Positions 47,201 to 54,003 of a DNA stretch of 64,000 nt are shown here, piece after piece; the stretch's first letter is position 1, and every line of letters begins with the position of its first letter. This stretch comes from Candidatus Binataceae bacterium (lineage in GTDB: Bacteria > Desulfobacterota > Binatia > Binatales > Binataceae). The notes below the pieces were generated by a model. It was not told the origin of the DNA. It saw only the letters and a list, made by a program, of their open reading frames with translations, and searched no databases. The translations under genes and the position numbers were made by a program. The stretch is from NCBI GenBank assembly GCA_035508495.1, contig DATJMX010000001.1, positions 1 through 64,000 on the forward strand, in the 5' to 3' direction.

Positions 47201-47492
47201 CGCCGAAGTGGAGTCCGATCTTCAGTTCGAGACGAAATCCTTCGATCTGCCGCCGCGCGGACTGCTGGATCGCGATCGCGCACTGCACCGCGTCGGCACT
47301 CGATTGAAATCCGGCGAGCATGCCTTCGCCAAGCCATTGCAGCTCTTGACCGTTCGCCGCCTGCGCCGCGTCGGTGAGTAGTTTGCGATGAACGTGGAAG
47401 AGATGCTCCTCAGCTTCCTCGTTTGCGTTCGGACCGAGCGAGGAGTTCACCAGCTCGGTGAACATCAGTGTCATCGAGTCTGATGCGGTCAC
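44268..47492 (-). CDS. Cyclase-like/AAA-ATPase/TPR giant protein, degenerate copy
   Basis: The 1074-residue protein has a class III nucleotide-cyclase domain (residues 1-165), an AAA_16-type ATPase (Walker A RGEPGIGKS near 200-210; Walker B VLILDDLHWSD) and a long helical repeat region (about 500-1074), the order of many STAND-type regulators. The cyclase metal positions are Glu13 (FTELVNSS) and Glu56 (LGEGMLAGF), and the motif GNALGAVQQL lacks the catalytic Asn and Arg. It should not make cyclic nucleotide, so it may bind nucleotide or dimerise with its neighbour. Starts GTG 47492 and ATG 47474 are possible. Confidence 0.75.
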   Translation of the reverse strand: MTASDSMTLMFTELVNSSLGPNANEEAEEHLFHVHRKLLTDAAQAANGQELQWLGEGMLAGFQSSADAVQCAIAIQQSARRQIEGFRLELKIGLHFGELRRRDGGYFGNALGAVQQLCEQAKPGQIRCSATIVELLSARSTFSFKKVGDTELRGMPSRSAIYEAAYDSNDPAAMLNRTPFVGRQSQVKRLSARLEEATNGRGSIVMLRGEPGIGKSRLLEEFSDLARRSGATVLRGACYDGEWQAPYSPFSEAVTEYARHADRAELSATLGKRASIVARIAPTLHSIMRDIPEPPRLEPEDERFRLFDAVAQFIVAAARNTPLVLILDDLHWSDRGVVGMLNHVARIVASNPILVIGAYRDAEVNRKHPLSGALAAIARLRNYENLKLDGLSDEALADMLEIIGTQGAPDALIAALRQATEGNPLFIRELLLHLREEGKILSGGQGWGSEFRGDDLGIPEGVRQVIGRRLARLSEDANRLLSVAAAFNGSFAFDVAAGAAGFDERTALTALDEALEAQLLRPSAIADSFDFTHALIRQTLYAQQNPARRVRLHRKIAEEMERSWGEKATHHAAEVAFHFHRAAAASGTGRGAEYAIAAADNAAAAFGHDDVAGFLRIALELLAPSDSRRASLLSRLSFALTWSLNAEEALTTAREAGALIVTTQGDDAAADFYEQVARAMFNAGLTRGAWELAKEGLRFIGDRRDIVWASLTEIDINRAEGEDPDNPGIMVDSPNGRRLAEVLWQLPHDQLDARNIELIHLSRAEIFKDSAPSARIYMRTGAYAAARERWQREAVDCEMRGALARALRAWAGVARCHTALGEFAQASAALDRALAVSARMPNPSFGAMALQGARVEYCLALEEGWHQLDAQVRGEFSVARDLPLMAIFRAFGPEGKWMLSGSYAYCAGLYACIGQRELSLEHLNLVPEAIERGASWGANYIITACMAATTLWILGRTDHVEVIERNILKKVVEPDFHFPMNDGRLSLARLSALQGRFEEASQWFAKSRQVLDANGARPLRAISDYDEALMYLRRGMAGDRERATPCLDRALRQFHELQMSGWILRVEQLAMMDT

Positions 47493-47517
47493 AGATCAAT
47501 CACGCGGGCTCTGCGGT

Positions 47518-50500
47518 TCAGGCGTGAACGGAGCTCGGCGCCGTACGATACGCGCCGCCCGTTTCGAGCGCCTCGACGCGCTTGATGAAGCCGGTCATTC
47601 CCATGCGGCGAAACTGTTCCTGGGCAAGCTTGAGATATTGCTGGGCGCGAGCAGCATCACCGTCAGAACTGCGGCGCAGGTACATGACGGCCTGATCGTA
47701 ATCGACGATCGCGCGCAGCGGCTGCCATCCCATTTCATCCAGCACGAGGCGTGATCTATCGAACCATTGCACGGCTTCGTCGTAGTGCTTATGGAGTGCG
47801 CAGATGCGGGCCAATGAAAGGCGCGACTCACGCATCGGGAAACGGAAATCGGTGCGAAGCGCCTTGTCGCGCAGCGCGGCTTCGATCGCGTCAATGTGCT
47901 CGATGCGGTTGAGCTCCCAAAGCACGTTGGCCAAGTCCGCCGCCATCAGGCTGTACGTCAGTCCCCATGGCGCGCCGCGCTGTAGCCCTACAATCGCAGG
48001 AGGCATGACCTGGAGCGCAGGCTCAGGCAGATTGCGCCGCGCCAGCAACAGCGCGTTGGTGGCGCAGGCCGCGGCGAACGCCCACTTGAACTGCGGAGGC
48101 GGATTGGCGAAGAGTTCGGCTTCGCCGGGCAGCTGCGTCAGTTCGTCATAACCATCGTCGAGCGCCAGCAGGAAGTCGAATCGCGTTGACAGCAAGTTGA
48201 GCAGGGGGAGTGGATTGCCCGAGACGCGCGCCGCCATCGCAATCGCGCGATCGTAAGATGCGCGCGCCGCTGCGAAATCGCCGAGCGAGATCTGGCACCG
48301 CGCGACGAACGTCCACGAGTCCATCGCCAGGGCGATACGCCCGCTCCGCTCCGCCTCGGCCGCGCGCTGTGCCCATACGGGCAGGCTGCCTCGGCAATCG
48401 CCGGCGAGCAGCAGCAGCGGGATTCCTTCACGATACGGATCGGCGAGGATCTCCTCGCGCGAGTCGTACGGATACTGGTCGATGCGCCGCGACGACGCCT
48501 GCTGGGACGAGATTTTCCTGAGCACCGCGCGCCGCTCGCGCGTGCGCGGCGTGTCCATCGTGGTGCCCGGATTGTTCGGATCCTCGCCGTCGGCGCGATA
48601 GCAATCGATTTCGTCGAGGCTCGCCCACGTAATATCGCGACGCGGACCGATGTAGTTGAGACCCTCGCGCGCAAGCGCCCACGCGCTCTCGATGCTGCCC
48701 CCGCGTAAGAGCTCGCGCGCGACCGATTCGCAATAATCGGCGGCGCGATCACTTCCCTCGCTAGCCGCGATGCTTGACGCCGCTTCGAGCGCGATGCTCA
48801 CCGACTCCTCGCCGCGGAATGTCCAGGCCAATGCCGACGCGAGCCGCATCAAGAGCTTCGTGCGCCGGCGATCTTTCTCCGGCAGCAGTTCCAGCGCGAT
48901 ACGCAGGAACGCCGCGACGTCGTCGTGATCGTACGCCGACTCGGCATTGTCGGCCGCCGAGATCGCGTATTCGGCGCCACGCTCGGTGCCCGAGGCCGCC
49001 GCGCCGCGCCAGAACTGGAACGCAACTTCGGCCGCATGATGTGACGCGCGCTCACCCCACGTGCGCTCCATCTCCTCGGCTATCCGGCGATGCAACCGCG
49101 TGCGCCGCGCTGGATTCAGATCGGAGTAGAGCGTGTGACGGATCAGCGCGTGGGTGAAATCGAAGACCTCGGAATTCGCACCAGGCCGCAGAAGCTGCGC
49201 GTCAAGCGCCTCGTCGAGCGCGCCGAGCGCCGTCTGCTCATCGAGCTCGGCGGCGGCCGCGGCGACGTCGAAGGCAAAAGATCCGTTGAAGGCCGAAGCA
49301 ACCGAGAGCAGGCGATTAGCCTCGTCGGAGAGCTTCGCCAGGCGTGTGCCGATCACCTGGCGGACGCCTTCGGGAATGCCGAGCTCATCGACGCTCAGCT
49401 TCATGCTCCAGCCCTGACCCTCACCCAGGATTTTGCGTTCCTCGACGAGATGCATCAGCAGCTCGCGGATGAAGAGCGGGTTGCCTTCGGTCGCGGCGAG
49501 CAATGCCTCGATCAGTTCGGTCGGCGCGCCGGCATCGCCTATCAACTCGAGCAGGGTCGCTAGCTCATCCTGATGCAATCCCTTGAGCGCGATCGTTTCC
49601 GAGTTTCGGATGCGGCTCAGTGTGGCCAGCGTCGCCGAAAGCGGATGGCTGCGGTTTACCTCCGCGTCGCGATACGCGCCGATCATAAGAATCGGACTGG
49701 CCGCGATGAAATGCGCAACGTGATTGAGCATCGCGACCGTGCCGCGATCGGCCCAGTGCAGATCGTCGAGAATGAGGAGCACCGGGTTAGTCCGCGCGAT
49801 CGAATTCAAAAACTCGCCGAAGGCGTCGAAGAGGCGAAAGCGTTCTTCGTCTTTGTCGAGGCTCACCGGTTCGCCCTCGTCGCCAATCGCGTCGCTTATC
49901 GACGGTGCGATGCGCGCGAGGATCGAACCGCGCTTGCCCAGCGCGGCAGTGAAATCCGCGCGGGGCGCCGAATGCGAGTAATCGACGATTGCTTCGGCAA
50001 ATGGACCGTAAGGCGATTGCCATTCGCCGTCGTAACACGCGCCGCGCAGCACGACGGCGCCGCGCTGGCGGGCGTGGTCGGAAAATTCCTCGAGCGTCCG
50101 GGATTTGCCGATGCCGGCTTCTCCGCGCAGCATCGTGATTGCGCCGCGGCCGTGAAAAGCTTCGTCCAGCTTGCTCGTGAGCCGTTTCAGTTGCGCGGCG
50201 CGCCCGACGAACGGCGTGCGGGTGAGCATCGCAACCGGATCGTTACGCTCGTAAATGACCTCGCAGACTCCGATCGGGGTTGCCAGGCCTTTGAGCTTGA
50301 GATCACCGAGATCGCGGAAGCCGAAGGAATTGCGCGCTGACAACAAGTCAGCGACGAGCCTGCTGCAGAGAATCTGGCCGCTGTCGCCGCGATCGCATAG
50401 CCGTCGCGCGATAACGACCGGCGTGCCGAAGTAGCCGCCCTCGCGACGCAGGACTTCGCCGAGATGGATGCCGATCCGCATCTCGAACTTGATGCTGCCG

Positions 50501-50751
50501 ACACCGCGGCCCGCAGTCTGCTGCATCGTGATTGCGCATCGGACCGCATCGGCGGTCGATGAAAACGCGGCCAGTACGCCGTCGCCCAGCCATTGCAGCT
50601 CCTGACCGCCGCCGGCTTCGATCGCATCATTGATCAGCTTGTGATGAACACGGAAAAGGCGTTCGCCGGTCTCGTCGCCCGCGCGCTGCAGATGCTCGGT
50701 TGAGCTGACGAGATCGGTGAAAAGCAGCGTGATCGTTCCGGACTGAGGCAT
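47518..50751 (-). CDS. Cyclase/AAA-ATPase/TPR giant protein, metal sites intact
   Basis: The 1077-residue paralogue of the downstream protein has the same domain order. The cyclase domain keeps both metal aspartates, Asp13 (FTDLVSST) and Asp57 (LGDGVLAAF), and an Arg in VVIARRL, but lacks the usual catalytic Asn. Walker A is RGEAGIGKS at about 209-217 and Walker B is LLILDDLHWAD. ATG 50751 has GGAG upstream and gives 1077 residues; a frame to 50850 is possible. It lies 108 bases after the third peptide gene and 25 before the degenerate copy. Confidence 0.75.
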   Translation of the reverse strand: MPQSGTITLLFTDLVSSTEHLQRAGDETGERLFRVHHKLINDAIEAGGGQELQWLGDGVLAAFSSTADAVRCAITMQQTAGRGVGSIKFEMRIGIHLGEVLRREGGYFGTPVVIARRLCDRGDSGQILCSRLVADLLSARNSFGFRDLGDLKLKGLATPIGVCEVIYERNDPVAMLTRTPFVGRAAQLKRLTSKLDEAFHGRGAITMLRGEAGIGKSRTLEEFSDHARQRGAVVLRGACYDGEWQSPYGPFAEAIVDYSHSAPRADFTAALGKRGSILARIAPSISDAIGDEGEPVSLDKDEERFRLFDAFGEFLNSIARTNPVLLILDDLHWADRGTVAMLNHVAHFIAASPILMIGAYRDAEVNRSHPLSATLATLSRIRNSETIALKGLHQDELATLLELIGDAGAPTELIEALLAATEGNPLFIRELLMHLVEERKILGEGQGWSMKLSVDELGIPEGVRQVIGTRLAKLSDEANRLLSVASAFNGSFAFDVAAAAAELDEQTALGALDEALDAQLLRPGANSEVFDFTHALIRHTLYSDLNPARRTRLHRRIAEEMERTWGERASHHAAEVAFQFWRGAAASGTERGAEYAISAADNAESAYDHDDVAAFLRIALELLPEKDRRRTKLLMRLASALAWTFRGEESVSIALEAASSIAASEGSDRAADYCESVARELLRGGSIESAWALAREGLNYIGPRRDITWASLDEIDCYRADGEDPNNPGTTMDTPRTRERRAVLRKISSQQASSRRIDQYPYDSREEILADPYREGIPLLLLAGDCRGSLPVWAQRAAEAERSGRIALAMDSWTFVARCQISLGDFAAARASYDRAIAMAARVSGNPLPLLNLLSTRFDFLLALDDGYDELTQLPGEAELFANPPPQFKWAFAAACATNALLLARRNLPEPALQVMPPAIVGLQRGAPWGLTYSLMAADLANVLWELNRIEHIDAIEAALRDKALRTDFRFPMRESRLSLARICALHKHYDEAVQWFDRSRLVLDEMGWQPLRAIVDYDQAVMYLRRSSDGDAARAQQYLKLAQEQFRRMGMTGFIKRVEALETGGAYRTAPSSVHA

Positions 50752-50823
50752 AACGACTCCCCTCGTCGGTTCTGTTCGCTCGCTGCGCGCCGGTGGGGCC
50801 TGATGCTCGTAGTCTGGATAGTA

Positions 50824-50846
50824 CTGGCCGGGCAGACCCCGGCCAG
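50824..50846. other. 9-base-pair GC hairpin between peptide C and the cyclase gene
   Basis: CTGGCCGGG-CAGAC-CCCGGCCAG is a perfect GC-rich stem in the 108-base spacer. No T-run follows on either strand, so it is not a classic terminator. It could be an attenuator or an mRNA-stabilising or processing structure that sets the peptide-to-regulator ratio. Confidence 0.45.
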
Positions 50847-50859
50847 CCATCCGCTCGGC

Positions 50860-50985
50860 TTAGAGCGCCTTTACGACGGGTCTCTTTATCGCGGCCTGCA
50901 TTGATGCAGCGGCCAGTCCGCCCTTGGTCTTCTTCATCGCCTTGGTGGACATGGGTTTCTTCTTTGCTTTTGTTGCTTTAGCCAT
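50860..50985 (-). CDS. Double-glycine leader peptide C (41 aa)
   Basis: The frame starts with MAKATKAKKKPMSTKAMKKTKGG (split as MAKATKAKKK, then PMSTKAMKKTKGG) and continues with LAAASMQAAIKRPVVKAL. The KAMKKTKGGLAA block is identical in all three peptides. Cleavage after GG would leave an 18-residue cationic product with no cysteine. AGGAGG stands 9 bases upstream of the preferred ATG 50985; ATG 50991 is the alternative. It is the last of the three peptide genes. Confidence 0.75.
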   Translation of the reverse strand: MAKATKAKKKPMSTKAMKKTKGGLAAASMQAAIKRPVVKAL

Positions 50986-51026
50986 ATGCATGGACCTCCT
51001 TGGTCTTTAACTCCGGGTGACCGCCG

Positions 51027-51227
51027 CTACTTGGTTGCGATTTTGCCCTTGAGCGCTGCCGGACTGACCAGGGAAGGGTTCGCCATTGAGCTCTGGAGCG
51101 CTGCCGCCGTGCTCATCGACTCCGCGCTGGCGGCGATTGCCTGATCGTATTTTGCCGCCGCGAGTCCGCCCTTGGTCTTTTTCATGGCCTTGCCGGTCAT
51201 GGGTTTCTTGGAAATTTTCTTGGCCAT
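51027..51227 (-). CDS. Double-glycine leader peptide B (66 aa)
   Basis: The leader reads MAKKISKKPMTGKAMKKTKGG and the mature part would be 45 residues starting LAAAKYDQAIAASAESMST, Ala/Ser-rich, helical and without cysteine. AGGAGG is 7 bases before ATG 51227. It lies 41 bases after peptide A and the same distance before peptide C, so the three form a tandem set derived by duplication. Confidence 0.8.
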   Translation of the reverse strand: MAKKISKKPMTGKAMKKTKGGLAAAKYDQAIAASAESMSTAAALQSSMANPSLVSPAALKGKIATK

Positions 51228-51268
51228 AACTGGACCTCCTTGGTCCGTTTTGAATTGCCGTCCGATGA

Positions 51269-51451
51269 TTAACGCCTTCTGAGGACGTTGAGCGTGGCGC
51301 TGTCTTGCGGGGTGGCAAAACTCTGGTCCATCGTCGCGGACAATGATTCCTGGAGTTTGCCCTGCTCGATCGCCCCGGCGGCCAGTCCACCCTTGGTTTT
51401 CTTCATGGCCTTGCTGGTCAGCGTCTTTGCCTTCGAACTTTTTGCCTTCAT
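51269..51451 (-). CDS. Double-glycine leader peptide A (60 aa)
   Basis: The leader is MKAKSSKAKTLTSKAMKKTKGG and the mature part would be 38 residues (LAAGAIEQGKLQESLSAT onward), ending in an RRR tail. The core has no cysteine, so no disulfide or thioether is expected. AGGAGGT is 7 bases before ATG 51451. It is first of the set in transcript order, after a 550-base upstream region. Confidence 0.8.
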   Translation of the reverse strand: MKAKSSKAKTLTSKAMKKTKGGLAAGAIEQGKLQESLSATMDQSFATPQDSATLNVLRRR

Positions 51452-52002
51452 AGCCGGACCTCCTCAGTCCATTCCTTGGGGATTGTCGAACACGAAGCTC
51501 GTCCTGGAACGGCTTCCGCGAACGTAAACAGAATGTTTGCAGGCGACGGCACTCAGCGAATCGCTCGCGGCCGAGTGCCGCGCATCGTTGGTTTGAGTGT
51601 GGAAGGCAAGCGCGATGGTGCAGGAGCGCGCGTTGAGTGGCTTCGATGCTATCGAGCGAGATCGCGTACCGAGAGGGTTGGAGTCGTCCAATCAAAGCTC
51701 TCTTTGTTGTGCGCCGGCTCTCCCCCCTGCGGCGGTTATAGCCCTAATCTGCAACTTCGAACTTTAACTTGCGCATCGCGGTCTGTCAGGGAATGTAGGA
51801 TTTGTTTGAATCTAGTGTCAACTAAATTTGCTCTCTTATGCTTTGACTGCACTATGAAACATTCTAACGGATCGTTCGGATGGCAAGGCAGCTTAAACGA
51901 TTCTAATGCATAAGCGAGCTTGAAGCAGCCTACGAATAGTCGTACCGTCCTATCGGAGTTCAGCTTGATTATCCGGAACATAGGGCAGTGTGAGGTGTTT
52001 CA
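51452..52002. other. Intergenic control region between peptides and adaptor
   Basis: This 551-base divergent gap separates the peptide operon (minus) from the HlyD gene (plus). The part from 51760 to 51990 is clearly AT-richer than the rest of the window. It must carry the promoters of both directions, but I cannot assign -10/-35 pairs with confidence, and no further leader peptide with KGG is seen in either strand. Confidence 0.5.
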
Positions 52003-53136
52003 GTGCCGGGACCTGCGGCGATCGAAGCCAGCGTAACCGCCTCATACGATCGCACGCTGCCGGGGCTGAGCGTGCTTGCGGCGCGCGGATTGTTCTACCT
52101 GGTCGCGCTGCTGCTGGTCGTCGGCATCGCCTGGGCCTCAGTCACCCGGCTCAACGTCGTTGTGCGCGCCGATGGCCGTCTCGCCCCGATGGCCGAGCCC
52201 GTCAGGTTATCGGTGCCGCAGGGCGGGGTCGTATCAAAGATCATGGTCGAGGTGGGAGCCCAGGTCGCCGCCGGCCAACCAATTCTTGAAATCGACTCGT
52301 TTCGCGAAGTCGCCGATGCCGCCGCCGACCGCCATGAGCTCGACCAGGCGCGCGCGGAATCGATTCGCTATGCCGAGAGCGCTGAAACCCTCCAAGGCGC
52401 CACTGCTAATCTGAGCGAGGAAGTCGCGAGCGAGCGCAAGGTTTCGAAGCTCGCCGCCGAGCAGGCGATGGAACTGCACGAAGGCTTCGATGGCGGCGCG
52501 GTGTCGCTGTTCGAATTGCAGGCCAAGGAGCGCGAGGTCGCCGAGGCCAACGCGCATGTCTCGCAGCTTCAGTCCGATCTGGCCCGCTCGGCGGCCGAGG
52601 CGCGACAGGACCAGCGCCTGGGCGCGGAGACGGCGCAAAAAATCAAGGAACTCGAAATCAAACTTACGCGCGATGTCGAGGTCAAGCAGAAGACTATCTT
52701 GACCGCGCCCACCGCCGGTGTCGTCGCAACGATCGCGGCGCTGCGCCCGGGACGCTTTCTTGCCGCCAACGACGTCGCCGCGACGATCCTGCCCGGCGAC
52801 GAGCCGCTCATGGCCGAGATCTGGATCCCGAACACCTCGATGCGCCGCGTCAAGCCGATGCTCCCCGTCAGGATGAAGCTCGATGCATACCCGTTTCAGC
52901 AGTTCGGGATGTTGCCGGGTGTGCTGGTTGCGGTCGATCCGGACGCCGACGAATCGGGGAAGTATCGCGCCTGGATAAAGCCCGACCGGCTGACCCTCGA
53001 GGGCGCGCACGGCCCCGAGCCAGTGCGGCCGGGGCTCGCGCTAAATGCCGAGATCGTCGTCGATAAGCGCACGATCCTCGACGTGGTGCTCGACCCGATC
53101 CGGCGCATCCGGCGCGGTTACTCGATTTCAGAGTGA
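52003..53136 (+). CDS. HlyD-type adaptor of the peptide exporter
   Basis: The 377-residue protein has a membrane helix (residues about 28-47), a lipoyl-like half (PQGGVVSKIMVEVGAQVAAG), a coiled-coil (about 100-225), and a beta-barrel end. This is the membrane fusion protein of an ABC type I secretion system. The GTG start at 52003 has GAGGTG six bases upstream. It lies divergent to the precursor peptides and convergent with the SurA-like gene, so the set is assembled around the exporter at 54004. Confidence 0.88.
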   Translation: MPGPAAIEASVTASYDRTLPGLSVLAARGLFYLVALLLVVGIAWASVTRLNVVVRADGRLAPMAEPVRLSVPQGGVVSKIMVEVGAQVAAGQPILEIDSFREVADAAADRHELDQARAESIRYAESAETLQGATANLSEEVASERKVSKLAAEQAMELHEGFDGGAVSLFELQAKEREVAEANAHVSQLQSDLARSAAEARQDQRLGAETAQKIKELEIKLTRDVEVKQKTILTAPTAGVVATIAALRPGRFLAANDVAATILPGDEPLMAEIWIPNTSMRRVKPMLPVRMKLDAYPFQQFGMLPGVLVAVDPDADESGKYRAWIKPDRLTLEGAHGPEPVRPGLALNAEIVVDKRTILDVVLDPIRRIRRGYSISE

Positions 53137-53151
53137 GGTTGCCTGAAGCTG

Positions 53152-53886
53152 TTATTTAAGAAAGCGTATCGGACTTCGCGCCAGCTCCGTCTCCACCAGC
53201 TCATCGAACATCTGCTCGCGAATCTCGGCGACAAGATCGTCGTCGAGGACGGCATCCTTGCGCTCGCGCAAGATCAAGACCCCGAAGGCGCCGCTGTCCT
53301 TCTCGAACGGGCCAAACAGATCGCCGGCCTCGGCCGAGAAGAGCTCGGCTGCGATTTCTTCGGGAGCGGTGCGGCGCATCATCTCGAGCGCGGCGCCGCC
53401 GGCCGGGATCAGTTCATTTTCCCGCACAGCCAGAATGAATTCCCGCGCCTTGCCGAGCGTGGAAAACTCGAAAGCCTCGGCCGTGACGCGCTCGTAGGAG
53501 TGCAGCTCGCCGGCGAATCGGTCGGCGACTTTTGCATCGTCGAAGAGCTCGAGTGCGGCGCGCTCGATAAGCGCCAGCTCCCTCACGTGCGCGCGAACGT
53601 CGTGGGCTTCGAGATGCATCATCGCGAGCCACTGCGCGATTTGCTCGTCCTCGAACAGATCGCGCTCGGTGTAGAACTCGATCTGCGCGGCTTCGATTTC
53701 ATCTTCGTCGACGCTGACGTTCCGTTTGCGTGCGATCGCGACGGCCACCTTGCGCCGCGCAAGCGCGGTCAGAAACTCACCCGCCGGATCGAACTTCAAC
53801 TCGAGCAGGATTTCGTTGGCTTCGATCCCGGTCTCGCCGGCGTGAACGTATGCTGATGACTTTTCAGGAGTCTCAATCTCGGCCAT
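53152..53886 (-). CDS. SurA/PpiC-like chaperone-type protein
   Basis: The 244-residue helical protein lacks a signal peptide. It shows the pattern of the PpiC/SurA N-terminal domain (FLTALARRKVAVAIARKRNV, VDEDEIEAAQIEFYTERDLF, then HLEAHDVRAHVRELALIERA), as in proteins that stand beside C39-type exporters in cyanobacteria. It may hold precursors unfolded before export. ATG 53886 has GAGGTAG upstream. It is transcribed divergently from the exporter (117-base gap). Confidence 0.6.
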   Translation of the reverse strand: MAEIETPEKSSAYVHAGETGIEANEILLELKFDPAGEFLTALARRKVAVAIARKRNVSVDEDEIEAAQIEFYTERDLFEDEQIAQWLAMMHLEAHDVRAHVRELALIERAALELFDDAKVADRFAGELHSYERVTAEAFEFSTLGKAREFILAVRENELIPAGGAALEMMRRTAPEEIAAELFSAEAGDLFGPFEKDSGAFGVLILRERKDAVLDDDLVAEIREQMFDELVETELARSPIRFLK

Positions 53887-54003
53887 TGCGCAACTACCTC
53901 GCCAATTCGCTGGCGCTAACTTCGACGTGTCCAAATGAATCGAACTTAGGCTAGCAGACTCTAATTGACGGATTTCATACTATCATGCACAGATAGCTAA
54001 CCG

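Noticed and set aside
51786-51913. Short plus-strand frames in the control region, such as a 19-codon frame starting at 51854
   Set aside because: No GG leader, no ribosome-binding site and no likeness to the three peptides.
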